Source: Kitasatospora cineracea (GTDB lineage: Bacteria > Actinomycetota > Actinomycetes > Streptomycetales > Streptomycetaceae). Taken from it: DNA of 64,000 bases. This document shows positions 26,800 to 35,126 of the stretch, piece after piece. The DNA lies in assembly GCF_003751605.1 (NCBI RefSeq), contig NZ_RJVJ01000001.1:5456001-5520000 (forward strand). The letters run 5' to 3'. The notes below the pieces were generated by a model. It was not told where the DNA came from. It was given only the letters and a program-made list of their open reading frames with translations, and searched no databases. The position numbers and the translations under genes are program-made. Each line of letters starts with the position of its first letter. Positions within the stretch are counted from its first letter, which is position 1.

Positions 26800-28482
26800 A
26801 TGAGAACCGAGCTGAACCGCAGATCCTTCGTCACCGCCGCCGTCTCCGTCGCCGGAGCAGCGGCGATGACCCCCCTGCTGGCCGCCTGCGGGGGCGGCGG
26901 CTCGAAGCACAAGACCGGCGCCAACTCCGCCGACGGCGTCAAGTCGGCCCTGCCGGCCTTCGCCGCCAGCACTTCCGTGACCGCCGACATCCCCTCGGTC
27001 GCCGGCGCGGACGGCGCGGTGACCGACCCGGCCTTCCTCACCTACCCGGCCAGCCCGGTGGCCACGGTCAACGGCGTGCCCGGCAAGGGCGGCAGCTACT
27101 CGGCCGTCACCCCGCTGTGGGGCACCGTCCCGCCCGCGGGCAACTCGTTCTACACCGCGATGAACAAGGCCCTCGGCGTCACCCTCGAGATGAAGCCGGC
27201 CGACGGCAACAACTACGCCACCATCATCCCGACCATGACCGCGGCCAAGAAGCTGCCGGACTGGATCCAGCTCCCGACCTGGTGGAACCCGAACTTCAAC
27301 GTCGGCGAGCTCGCCGCCTCCCAGTTCGCCGACCTCACCCCCTTCCTGGCCGGCGACAAGGTCAGCAAGTACCCGAACCTGGCCGCCATCCCCACCGGCG
27401 CCTGGCAGGCGGGCATCTGGGGCGACAAGCTCTACGGCATCCCCTCCTTCTCCACCGGCTTCTCCATCGCGGGCACCACCTTCTACCGCCGTGACCTCTT
27501 CGAGGCCAAGGGCATCACCGCGGACCAGGTCAAGACCCTCGACGACCTGATGAACCTGGGCAAGGAGCTCACCGACGAGAAGGCCGGCACCTGGGCCTTC
27601 GACGACGTGTGGACCTACCTCTTCCCGTTCTTCGACGTCCCCAACAGGTGGAAGCTCGCCGACGGCAAGCTCGTCCACAAGTACGAGACCCCCGAGCTGC
27701 TGGAGGCCCTCGACTGGCACTACAGGCTCGCCAGCGCCGGCTACCTGCACCCCGACGCGATCGCCGGCAACAACGCCGACGCCAACACCCGCTTCTACGC
27801 GGGCAAGACCCTGATCCAGGGCGGCGGCACCGGCGCCTGGAACCTCGCCGACAGCCTGTCCGGCACCGCCGCGACCCCCGGCTTCCGGCGCGGCTCGTTC
27901 GACTTCCTCACCTCGAAGGCCGGCGGCACGCCCAAGCTGTTCATGGGCTCCTCCACCAGCCTGATCAGCTACCTCAACGCCAAGCTCAAGCCCGAGCAGA
28001 TCGAGGAACTGCTCGCCGTCGCCAACTACCTGGCCGCGCCGTACGGCTCCGCCGAGTACACGATGGTCAACTTCGGCGTCGAGGGCACCCACCACACCCG
28101 GGTCAACGGCGTGCCGACCTTCAACGACGAGGGCAAGAAGGACGTCCAGGCGCAGACCTACCCGTTCCTGGCCACCGCCTCCTCGGTCATCTCCAACCCC
28201 GGCGCCGACCAGGTCACCAAGGACATCGCCGCCTTCCAGGCCGCCAACGTCAAGTACCTGTACAAGCCGCTGTTCTGGAACATGAACATCTCGATGCCGC
28301 AGAACATCGCCACCATCGACACCGCGCAGGCCGTCGAGGACGCGATCAAGGACTGCTACCACGGCAAGAAGAAGGTCTCCGACGTCCAGGCCGCCATCTC
28401 GACCTGGAAGACGAACGGCGGCGACCGCCTCAAGCAGTGGATGACCGACAACGTCCTGAGCAAGTACGGAACGGGTCAGTGA
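26800..28482 (+). CDS. ABC transporter solute-binding lipoprotein (Tat signal)
   Basis: 560 residues from ATG 26800. The signal has twin arginines (RRSFV, 7-11), a hydrophobic stretch and a lipobox LLAAC with C30, so it is a Tat-exported lipoprotein anchored outside the membrane. The mature protein is a large family-1-type oligosaccharide-binding protein, longer than usual (about 530 versus 400 residues), like the LplA/YtcQ group that serves bulky plant oligosaccharides. Many surface Trp/Tyr pairs (PTWWNPNFN; YLFPFFDVPNRW) could stack against sugars. First gene of the rightward operon, overlapped by the first permease (GTGA). Likely binds xyloglucan-derived oligosaccharides; ligand not provable from sequence. 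Confidence 0.92.
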   Translation: MRTELNRRSFVTAAVSVAGAAAMTPLLAACGGGGSKHKTGANSADGVKSALPAFAASTSVTADIPSVAGADGAVTDPAFLTYPASPVATVNGVPGKGGSYSAVTPLWGTVPPAGNSFYTAMNKALGVTLEMKPADGNNYATIIPTMTAAKKLPDWIQLPTWWNPNFNVGELAASQFADLTPFLAGDKVSKYPNLAAIPTGAWQAGIWGDKLYGIPSFSTGFSIAGTTFYRRDLFEAKGITADQVKTLDDLMNLGKELTDEKAGTWAFDDVWTYLFPFFDVPNRWKLADGKLVHKYETPELLEALDWHYRLASAGYLHPDAIAGNNADANTRFYAGKTLIQGGGTGAWNLADSLSGTAATPGFRRGSFDFLTSKAGGTPKLFMGSSTSLISYLNAKLKPEQIEELLAVANYLAAPYGSAEYTMVNFGVEGTHHTRVNGVPTFNDEGKKDVQAQTYPFLATASSVISNPGADQVTKDIAAFQAANVKYLYKPLFWNMNISMPQNIATIDTAQAVEDAIKDCYHGKKKVSDVQAAISTWKTNGGDRLKQWMTDNVLSKYGTGQ

Positions 28483-29477
28483 GCACAGCGCGATCGGAGC
28501 GGGGCACGCCCGACACCGCCGGGGGAGCCGCCGGCCGGAAGGGCCGCACCGGGAAGAACGGTGCCGTCCGGCTGAACTGGCGGGTCAGGCTGCGGCGGGA
28601 CAGGACGCTGCTGCTGATGACCGTCCCGGCCGTGGTCCTGCTGCTGATCTTCAACTACGCGCCGTTGTTCGGCCTGGTCACCGCGTTCCAGTACTACGAC
28701 CCGTTGGTCGGCGTGCGCGACAGCGAGTGGGCCGGCCTCGCGCAGTTCCAGCAGCTCTTCCACGACCCGCTGTTCTGGGGGGCGCTGAAGAACACCCTCT
28801 GGCTCAGCCTGGTCCAGCTGGTGCTGTTCTTCCCCGTTCCGATCGCGCTGGCCCTGCTGCTCAACACGGTGCTCAGCGAACGGCTGCGGAACTTCATCCA
28901 GTCCGTGGTCTACCTGCCGCACTTCTTCTCCTGGGTGCTGGCCATCACGATCTTCCAGCAGATGCTCGGCGGCGCCGGAATCCTCAACCACTTCCTGCGG
29001 CAGAACGACATCGCCCCCTGGGACATCACCACCAACCCGCACACCTTCGCCCTCCTGGTCACCTCGCAGGCGATCTGGAAGGAGGCCGGCTGGGGCATCA
29101 TCGTCTTCCTCGCCGCGCTGGCCGCCATCAACACCGACCTGTACGAGGCCGCCGCCGTCGACGGCGCCGGACGCTGGCGCCGGATGTGGCACATCACCCT
29201 GCCCGGCCTGCGCGGCGTGATCGTGCTGATGCTGGTGCTGCGCCTGGGCAACGCGCTGACCGTGGGCTTCGAGCAGTTCCTGATCCAGCGCGAGGCGGTC
29301 GGCCACGAATCCGCCGACGTGCTCGACACCTTCTCCTTCTACTACGGCATCGCCACCGGCAACTACAGCTTCGGCGCCGCGGCCGGCCTCTTCAAGAGCG
29401 TCATCTCGCTGCTGCTGATCTGGGGGGCCAACAAGCTGGCACACGCCTTCGGCGAGGACGGGTTGTACCGCAAATGA
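28479..29477 (+). CDS. Sugar ABC transporter permease, LplB-like
   Basis: 332 residues from GTG overlapping the binding-protein stop. Six membrane segments after a basic cytoplasmic N-terminus (~1-40); the MetF-type loop EAAAVDGAGRWRRMWHITLPGL is the EAA motif that docks the ATPase. N-terminal LLLMTVPAVVLLLIFNYAPLFG is characteristic of the LplB/YteP subgroup, which partners large binding proteins. Forms a heterodimeric channel with the next permease. No ATP-binding subunit is encoded in the locus. Confidence 0.93.
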   Translation: MSTARSERGTPDTAGGAAGRKGRTGKNGAVRLNWRVRLRRDRTLLLMTVPAVVLLLIFNYAPLFGLVTAFQYYDPLVGVRDSEWAGLAQFQQLFHDPLFWGALKNTLWLSLVQLVLFFPVPIALALLLNTVLSERLRNFIQSVVYLPHFFSWVLAITIFQQMLGGAGILNHFLRQNDIAPWDITTNPHTFALLVTSQAIWKEAGWGIIVFLAALAAINTDLYEAAAVDGAGRWRRMWHITLPGLRGVIVLMLVLRLGNALTVGFEQFLIQREAVGHESADVLDTFSFYYGIATGNYSFGAAAGLFKSVISLLLIWGANKLAHAFGEDGLYRK

Positions 29478-30469
29478 GCCAGACACCCACCACCGTCCGC
29501 GCGGACGCCCCGACCGCGGCGCCCACCGCGGCCGAGCCCCGCCCGGCCCGGACCGGCCGCCCCCGCGCCCGGGCCGGACGGGCCCCCTGGGAAGAGCCGC
29601 CCACCCTGATCGGCCAGGGCGCCAAGGGCGTCACCCTGGCCGGCGTGATCGCCGCCGTCGCCGTCCCGCTCTGGATCATCGCACTGACCAGCATCTCCAC
29701 CCCCGGCGCCGTCAACCGGGCCGGCGGGCTGGTGATCTGGCCCGACGGCATCACCTTCGACGCCTACCGGCAGATGCTCGGCGACGGCACCGTCCGCACC
29801 GCCCTGATGGTCAGCTTCGCCATCACCGTCGTCGGCACCCTGGTGTCCATGATCGTCTCGGTGATGGCGGCCTACGGCCTCTCCCGCTCCGAGTCCTTCG
29901 CGCACCGGCCGATCCTGACCCTGCTGATCGTCACCATGTTCGTCAGCGGCGGCCTGATCCCGACCTTCCTGGTGGTCACCGGCCTCGGCGGCTACGACCA
30001 GTGGTGGTCGCTGATCCTGCCCAGCGCCGTCTCGGTGTTCAACATCCTGGTGCTGCGCTCGTTCTACTCCACCACCTCCGCCGACCTGATCGACGCCGCC
30101 CGGCTCGACGGCGCCGGCGACTGGCGGATCCTGTGGTCCGTGGTGCTGCCCACCTCCCGGGCCGTCACCGCCGTCATCGCGCTGTTCTACGCGGTCGGCT
30201 ACTGGAACTCGTTCTTCAACGTGATGCTCTACATGCCGACCTCGGCCGAGAAGTGGCCGCTGCAGTACGTGCTGCTGACCTACGTCAACCGCGGCAACGG
30301 GCTGCCCGGTTCCGTCAACTCCGGTTTCGGGGCCGCCAACGCGCAGACCGCGCCGCTCACCCTGCAGATGGCCGTGGTGGTCCTCACCCTGGTGCCGCTG
30401 CTCATGGTCTACCCGTTCATGCAGAAGCACTTCCGCACCGGCGTGCTGACCGGCGCCATCAAGGGCTGA
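29474..30469 (+). CDS. Sugar ABC transporter permease, LplC/YtcP-like
   Basis: 331 residues, ATG overlapping the previous stop (ATGA). A long Ala/Pro/Arg-rich cytoplasmic N-terminus (~1-50) precedes six membrane segments; the EAA loop is DAARLDGAGDWRILWSVVLPTS. The C-terminus ends FMQKHFRTGVLTGAIKG, a hallmark of YtcP/LplC permeases. Second channel subunit of the oligosaccharide importer. Followed by a hairpin at 30496-30515 and then the LacI gene. Confidence 0.93.
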   Translation: MSQTPTTVRADAPTAAPTAAEPRPARTGRPRARAGRAPWEEPPTLIGQGAKGVTLAGVIAAVAVPLWIIALTSISTPGAVNRAGGLVIWPDGITFDAYRQMLGDGTVRTALMVSFAITVVGTLVSMIVSVMAAYGLSRSESFAHRPILTLLIVTMFVSGGLIPTFLVVTGLGGYDQWWSLILPSAVSVFNILVLRSFYSTTSADLIDAARLDGAGDWRILWSVVLPTSRAVTAVIALFYAVGYWNSFFNVMLYMPTSAEKWPLQYVLLTYVNRGNGLPGSVNSGFGAANAQTAPLTLQMAVVVLTLVPLLMVYPFMQKHFRTGVLTGAIKG

Positions 30470-30495
30470 GCCGGGGCGGGAACAACGCACGACCC

Positions 30496-30515
30496 GGCGT
30501 CAGTAACCTGACGCC
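30496..30515 (+). promoter_or_regulatory. Hairpin or operator between permease and lacI gene
   Basis: Perfect 8-bp inverted repeat GGCGTCAG-TAAC-CTGACGCC, 26 bases past the permease stop and 46 before the LacI ATG. It could be a partial terminator separating importer from regulator, or an operator for autoregulation; it does not share the AAGCGCTT core. Confidence 0.5.
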
Positions 30516-30561
30516 ACAGGGGCCGCACACCCCACCGACCAGGAAAGCAGGAACCGAACCC

Positions 30562-31608
30562 ATGGTGACTCTCGCCGACGTGGCCCGGCACGCGGGCGTC
30601 TCGCCCAGCACCGTCAGCTACGTGCTCAGCGGCAAGCGATCGATCTCGGAGGCCACCCGCCGCCGCGTCCAGCACGCCGTCGAGGAGCTCGGCTACCACC
30701 CCAACGCCGGCGCCCGCGCGCTCGCCGGACGGCGCTCCCACATCATCGCCCTCGTCGTGCCGCTGCGCACCGACGTGTACGTGCCGATCATGATGGAGAT
30801 CGCCGTCTCGGTCACCATGGCGGCCCGTCAGCACGGCTACGACGTGCTGCTGATCACCAACGACGAAGGCCCCGACGGGGTCCGCCGGGTCGCCGCCAGC
30901 GGCCTGGCGGACGGGGTCATCCTGATGGACGTCGAACTCGACGACGAGCGCATCCCCGTGCTGCGCGAACAGGGCATCCAGGCCTCGATGATCGGCCTGC
31001 CCGCCGACAGCACCGGCCTGTCCTGCGTCGACCACGACTTCGCCGCGGCCGGCGCCCAGTGCGCCGACCACCTCGCCGACCTCGGCCACCGGGACGTCGC
31101 CTTCATCGGCTACGCGCCCGCCGTCTACCACCGCCACGCCGGCTACGCCGAACGCACCCTGACGGGCTTTCGGGAGCGCGCCCTCGAACGCGGCCTGAGA
31201 TTCCTGCACCGGCCCTGCGAAGGCACCTACGAATCCACGGCCGGCACCCTGGCCCGGATCCTCGCCGACCGCCCCGACACCACCGGCTTCGTCGTCCAGA
31301 ACGAGAACGCCATCGGCCCGCTGCTGCAACTGCTGCCCACCAGCGGACGCACCGTCCCCGAGGACGCCTCGGTGGTCGCGCTCTGCCCCGAACAGCTCGC
31401 CGAGCAGTACGCCCCCGGCCTCACCGCCGTCACCGGACCCGCCCAGGAACTCGGCCGGGTCGCCGTCGACCAGGTGATGCGCCGGATCGCCGCCGCCGAA
31501 CGCGGCACCGACCCCGAGGACGAACTCGTCCTGCTGGCCCCCGTCCTGACGCCCCGGCAGAGCAGCGGCCCGCTGCTCACCCCCGTCCCGCCCGCCCGAA
31601 GGAGGTAG
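30562..31608 (+). CDS. LacI-family transcriptional repressor of the utilisation locus
   Basis: 348 residues. Helix-turn-helix at 3-25 (TLADVARHAGVSPSTVSYVL) and hinge helix near 48-58 (NAGARALAGRR), followed by a periplasmic-binding-protein-like effector domain (~60-335). The position inside the sugar operon, after the permeases and 8 bp before the GH43 gene, and the LacI-type operators at 26608-26627 and 26731-26762 make it the likely repressor of both divergent operons, induced by an imported oligosaccharide or its breakdown product. Confidence 0.93.
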   Translation: MVTLADVARHAGVSPSTVSYVLSGKRSISEATRRRVQHAVEELGYHPNAGARALAGRRSHIIALVVPLRTDVYVPIMMEIAVSVTMAARQHGYDVLLITNDEGPDGVRRVAASGLADGVILMDVELDDERIPVLREQGIQASMIGLPADSTGLSCVDHDFAAAGAQCADHLADLGHRDVAFIGYAPAVYHRHAGYAERTLTGFRERALERGLRFLHRPCEGTYESTAGTLARILADRPDTTGFVVQNENAIGPLLQLLPTSGRTVPEDASVVALCPEQLAEQYAPGLTAVTGPAQELGRVAVDQVMRRIAAAERGTDPEDELVLLAPVLTPRQSSGPLLTPVPPARRR

Positions 31609-31616
31609 CACCGCCC

Positions 31617-33113
31617 GTGACGGACACCGGCCCGCACCACCCGGCGACCACCGGCCCGGCCACCAACCCGGTGATCCCCGGCTTCCACCCCGACCCGAGC
31701 GTCTGCCGGGTCGGCGAGGACTACTACCTGGCCTGCTCCAGCTTCGAGTACCACCCCGGCGTGCCGATCCTGCACAGCCGCGACCTGGTCCACTGGCGGC
31801 AGATCGGCAACGCCCTCGCCGACCTGCCGCTCCCGCCCGGCACCCCGTCCTCCGGCGGCGTCTACGCCCCGACCCTGCGCCACCACGACGGCCGGTTCCA
31901 CCTGATCACCACCGAGGTCGGCACCGGCAACCTGCTGGTCACCGCCGAGGACCCGGCCGGGCCGTGGTCCGCGCCGGTCCGGCTGCCCGACGTCCCCGGC
32001 ATCGACCCCGACCTGGCCTGGGACGAGGACGGCACCTGCTGGTGCACCGTCGCCGGCGTCGCCCAGCTGCGCATCGACCCGGCGAGCGGAAAGGCCCTGG
32101 AGGAGCCCCGCCCGCTGTGGTCCGGCACCCGGCAGGCCCCCGAGGCCCCGCACCTGTACCGGATCGGCGACTGGTGGTACCTGCTGATCGCCGAGGGCGG
32201 CACCGAACGCGCCCACAGCGTCTCCGTCGCCCGCTCCCGCCGCCCCGACGGCCCGTTCGAGCCCTGCCCGGACAACCCGCTGCTCACCCACGCCGGCAGC
32301 CACAGCCCGATCCAGAACACCGGCCACGCCGACCTGGTCCGGGGCCCCGACGGCAGCTGGTGGGCCGTGCTGCTCGGCGTCCGCCCGCAGGGCGGCACCC
32401 CCGGCTGGCACCCGCTCGGCCGCGAGACCTACCTGACGCCCGTCAGCTGGGTCGACGAGTGGCCCGTCATCAGCCAGGTGCCCGTCGAACTCCCGGACCT
32501 TCCCTGGGAGTTGCACCCCTGGCCGGCCGAGCCGACCCGGGAGGACTTCGACGGCCCGCTGCCCCCGCAGTGGCTCTCGGTCCGCGACCGCCCCGCCGAC
32601 CGCATCACCACCGGACAGCGCCCCGGCTCGCTCACCCTGCACGCCCGCGACGGCCACTTCGACGACACCTTCACCGGCCGCCGCCAGCAGCACCACGCCG
32701 TCCGCGCCCGCACCCGGCTCGACGCCACCACCGGCACCGGCGGCCTCGCCGTCCGCCTCGACGACGAGCACGCCTACACCGTCGAGGCCGACGGCCGCAG
32801 CGTCCGGGTCACCACCCACCTCGGCGGACAGGTCACCGTCGCCGCCGAACGCGAACTCCCGCACCACGACGTGGTGCTGCGCGTCGAGACCGCCCCCGCC
32901 GCCGAGCGCGGCCCGCGCACCGGACCCGACGCCCTCGCCCTCGGCCACGAACGGCCCGACGGCGCCTTCGAGGTGCTCGCCACCCTCGACGGCCGCTACC
33001 TCACCACCGAGGTCGCCGGCGGCTTCACCGGCCGCGTCATCGGCCTCTACGCCGCCGAAGGCACCGCGCACTTCGACTGGTTCGAACTCCAGCCCCTCAG
33101 CCAGGGCGACTGA
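31617..33113 (+). CDS. GH43 beta-xylosidase / alpha-L-arabinofuranosidase
   Basis: 498 residues; GTG 31617 after AAGGAGG at 31599-31605. Five-bladed propeller ~15-310: catalytic base D26 in GFHPDPSV, pKa-modulating Asp in GIDPDLAWDE, and general-acid Glu in QAPEAPHLY. The C-terminal beta-sandwich (~325-498) matches the extra domain of GH43 beta-xylosidases (DFDGPLPPQWLSVRD start, FDWFELQP end). No signal peptide. In a xyloglucan context it could remove arabinofuranosyl decorations; xylo-oligosaccharide cleavage is equally compatible with the family. Confidence 0.92.
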   Translation: MTDTGPHHPATTGPATNPVIPGFHPDPSVCRVGEDYYLACSSFEYHPGVPILHSRDLVHWRQIGNALADLPLPPGTPSSGGVYAPTLRHHDGRFHLITTEVGTGNLLVTAEDPAGPWSAPVRLPDVPGIDPDLAWDEDGTCWCTVAGVAQLRIDPASGKALEEPRPLWSGTRQAPEAPHLYRIGDWWYLLIAEGGTERAHSVSVARSRRPDGPFEPCPDNPLLTHAGSHSPIQNTGHADLVRGPDGSWWAVLLGVRPQGGTPGWHPLGRETYLTPVSWVDEWPVISQVPVELPDLPWELHPWPAEPTREDFDGPLPPQWLSVRDRPADRITTGQRPGSLTLHARDGHFDDTFTGRRQQHHAVRARTRLDATTGTGGLAVRLDDEHAYTVEADGRSVRVTTHLGGQVTVAAERELPHHDVVLRVETAPAAERGPRTGPDALALGHERPDGAFEVLATLDGRYLTTEVAGGFTGRVIGLYAAEGTAHFDWFELQPLSQGD

Positions 33114-33131
33114 ACGAACAGGAACACCCCC

Positions 33132-35126
33132 ATGCCCGACCTGAACGACGCCACCCGCGGCCGCATCCTCTACGGCGGCGACTACAACCCCGAGCAGTGG
33201 CCCGAGGAGACCTGGCAGGAGGACGTCCGCCTGATGCGGCAGGCCGGCGTCACCAGCGTCACCGTCGGCGTCTTCTCCTGGGCCCGGCTCGAACCCGCCC
33301 CCGGCGCCTACGACTTCGGCTGGCTCGACCGCCTGCTCGACCTGCTGCACGCCCACGGCATCGGCGTCGTGCTGGCCACCCCCACCGCCTCCCCGCCCCC
33401 GTGGCTCGGCCACCGCCACCCCGAGACCCTGCCGCAGGCCGAGAACGGCACCACCGTCTGGTACGGCTCCCGCAACCAGTTCTGCGCCTCCTCCCCGACC
33501 TACCGCCGCCACGCCGCCGCGATCACCGAACAGCTCGCCGCCCGCTACGGCGCGCACCCCGCGCTCACCATGTGGCACGTCAACAACGAGTACGGCACGC
33601 ACTGCTGGTGCGACGCCACCGCCGCGCACTTCCGGCGCTGGCTGCAGGACCGGCACGGCACCCTCGAAGAGCTCAACTCGGCCTGGGGCACCGCCTTCTG
33701 GAGCCAGCACTACGCCGAGTGGGACGAGATCCTGCCGCCCCGCCAGGCCCAGTACATCCGCAACCCCGCCCAACTGCTCGACTTCGCCCGCTTCACCTCC
33801 GACGCCCTGCTCGAGTGCTACACCGCCGAGCACGCCATCGTCGCCCGGCACAGTCCCGCCGTCCCCGTCACCACCAACCACATGCCGTTCTGGCGCGGCC
33901 AGGACGGCTGGGCCTGGGCGAAGGAACAGGACGTCGTCGCGCTCGACATCTACCCCGACCCCGACGCCGCCCTCGGCGCCCAGCACGGCGCCCTCGTCCA
34001 GGACCTCGCCCGCTCGATGGCCGGCGGCCCCTGGATGCTGATGGAACAGGCCACCGGCGCCGTCAACTGGCGCCCCGTCAACCGCCCCAAGCCGGCCGGC
34101 CTCAACCGGCTCTGGTCGCTGCAGGCCGTCGCCCGCGGCGCCGACGCGATCTGCTTCTTCCAGTGGCGCCAGTCCCGGCAGGGCGCCGAGAAGTTCCACT
34201 CCGCGATGCTCCCGCACTCCGGCACCGGCAACCGCGCCTTCCGCGAGGTCACCGCCCTCGGCGCCGACCTCGACCGGCTCGGCCCGCACGTCTCCGGCAC
34301 CCCCGTCACCGCCGGCACCGCCCTGCTGCACGACTGGGACGCCTGGTGGGCGAGCGAACAGCCCGGCCGCCCCTCCGAGTTGCTCGACTACCAGGAGAAC
34401 GTCACCGCCTGGCACCGCGCCCTGTGGGAGGCCAACCACACCACCGACCTGGCCCACCCCGCCGCCGACCTCACCCGCTACCGCCTGGTCGTCATCCCCT
34501 CGCTCTACCTGCTCACCGACGCCGCCCTCGACAACCTCGCCGCCTACGTCCGCACCGGCGGCACCCTGGTGACCGGCTACTTCACCGGCGTCGCCGACCA
34601 CCAGGACCGGATCCGCCCCGGCGGCGTCGACGCCCGGCTGCGCGAGGTGCTCGGCCTCGCCGCCGTCCACCAGTGGTGGCCGCTCAACGAGGGCGAGACC
34701 CTGCGCTGCACCGGCACCGAGGACTTCCGGGGCACCCTGTGGGCCGAGGAACTGGAGACCGCCGGAGCCGAGGTGGTGGCCCGCTACGCGGACGGCGAAC
34801 TCGCCGGACACCCCGCCGTCACCCGCCACACCCACGGCGAGGGCACCGCCTGGTACCTCTCCACCCGCCCCGAACCCGACGCCCTGCGCGCCCTGCTCAC
34901 CCGCGCCGCCCGCGAAGCCGGCCTGCGCCCCGCCGCCGAACACCTGCCCGCCGGCGTCGAGGCCGTCCGCCGCGGCGAACTTCTCTTCCTGCTCAACCAC
35001 GGGCCCCAGCAGGCCAGCTGCGAACTGCCAGGCCACTGGGAGGACCTGCTGACCGGCAAACCCGGCACCGGCAGCCTCACCCTGGAACGGCACGGCGCCG
35101 CCGTCGTGCGCCCGGCCGCCCCGTGA
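33132..35126 (+). CDS. GH42 beta-galactosidase
   Basis: 664 residues, ATG 33132 after ACAGGAAC. Classic GH42: YGGDYNPEQWPEETW at the N-terminus, acid/base E153 in HVNNEYG, nucleophile E305 in LMEQATG, catalytic barrel ~10-390, trimerisation (Rossmann-like) domain ~390-610 and a small C-terminal beta domain. A Cys cluster (NEYGTHCWCDATAAHF) may hold the zinc site known from some GH42 enzymes. Cytoplasmic. Would release beta-galactose from side chains after defucosylation. Stop overlaps the GTG of the GH95 gene (GTGA). Confidence 0.94.
   Translation: MPDLNDATRGRILYGGDYNPEQWPEETWQEDVRLMRQAGVTSVTVGVFSWARLEPAPGAYDFGWLDRLLDLLHAHGIGVVLATPTASPPPWLGHRHPETLPQAENGTTVWYGSRNQFCASSPTYRRHAAAITEQLAARYGAHPALTMWHVNNEYGTHCWCDATAAHFRRWLQDRHGTLEELNSAWGTAFWSQHYAEWDEILPPRQAQYIRNPAQLLDFARFTSDALLECYTAEHAIVARHSPAVPVTTNHMPFWRGQDGWAWAKEQDVVALDIYPDPDAALGAQHGALVQDLARSMAGGPWMLMEQATGAVNWRPVNRPKPAGLNRLWSLQAVARGADAICFFQWRQSRQGAEKFHSAMLPHSGTGNRAFREVTALGADLDRLGPHVSGTPVTAGTALLHDWDAWWASEQPGRPSELLDYQENVTAWHRALWEANHTTDLAHPAADLTRYRLVVIPSLYLLTDAALDNLAAYVRTGGTLVTGYFTGVADHQDRIRPGGVDARLREVLGLAAVHQWWPLNEGETLRCTGTEDFRGTLWAEELETAGAEVVARYADGELAGHPAVTRHTHGEGTAWYLSTRPEPDALRALLTRAAREAGLRPAAEHLPAGVEAVRRGELLFLLNHGPQQASCELPGHWEDLLTGKPGTGSLTLERHGAAVVRPAAP

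Noticed and set aside
31227..35093. 1288-residue minus-strand frame opposite the LacI-GH43-GH42 genes
   Set aside because: Gly/Ala/Val-rich antisense shadow of genuine plus-strand genes; no domain and no start context.
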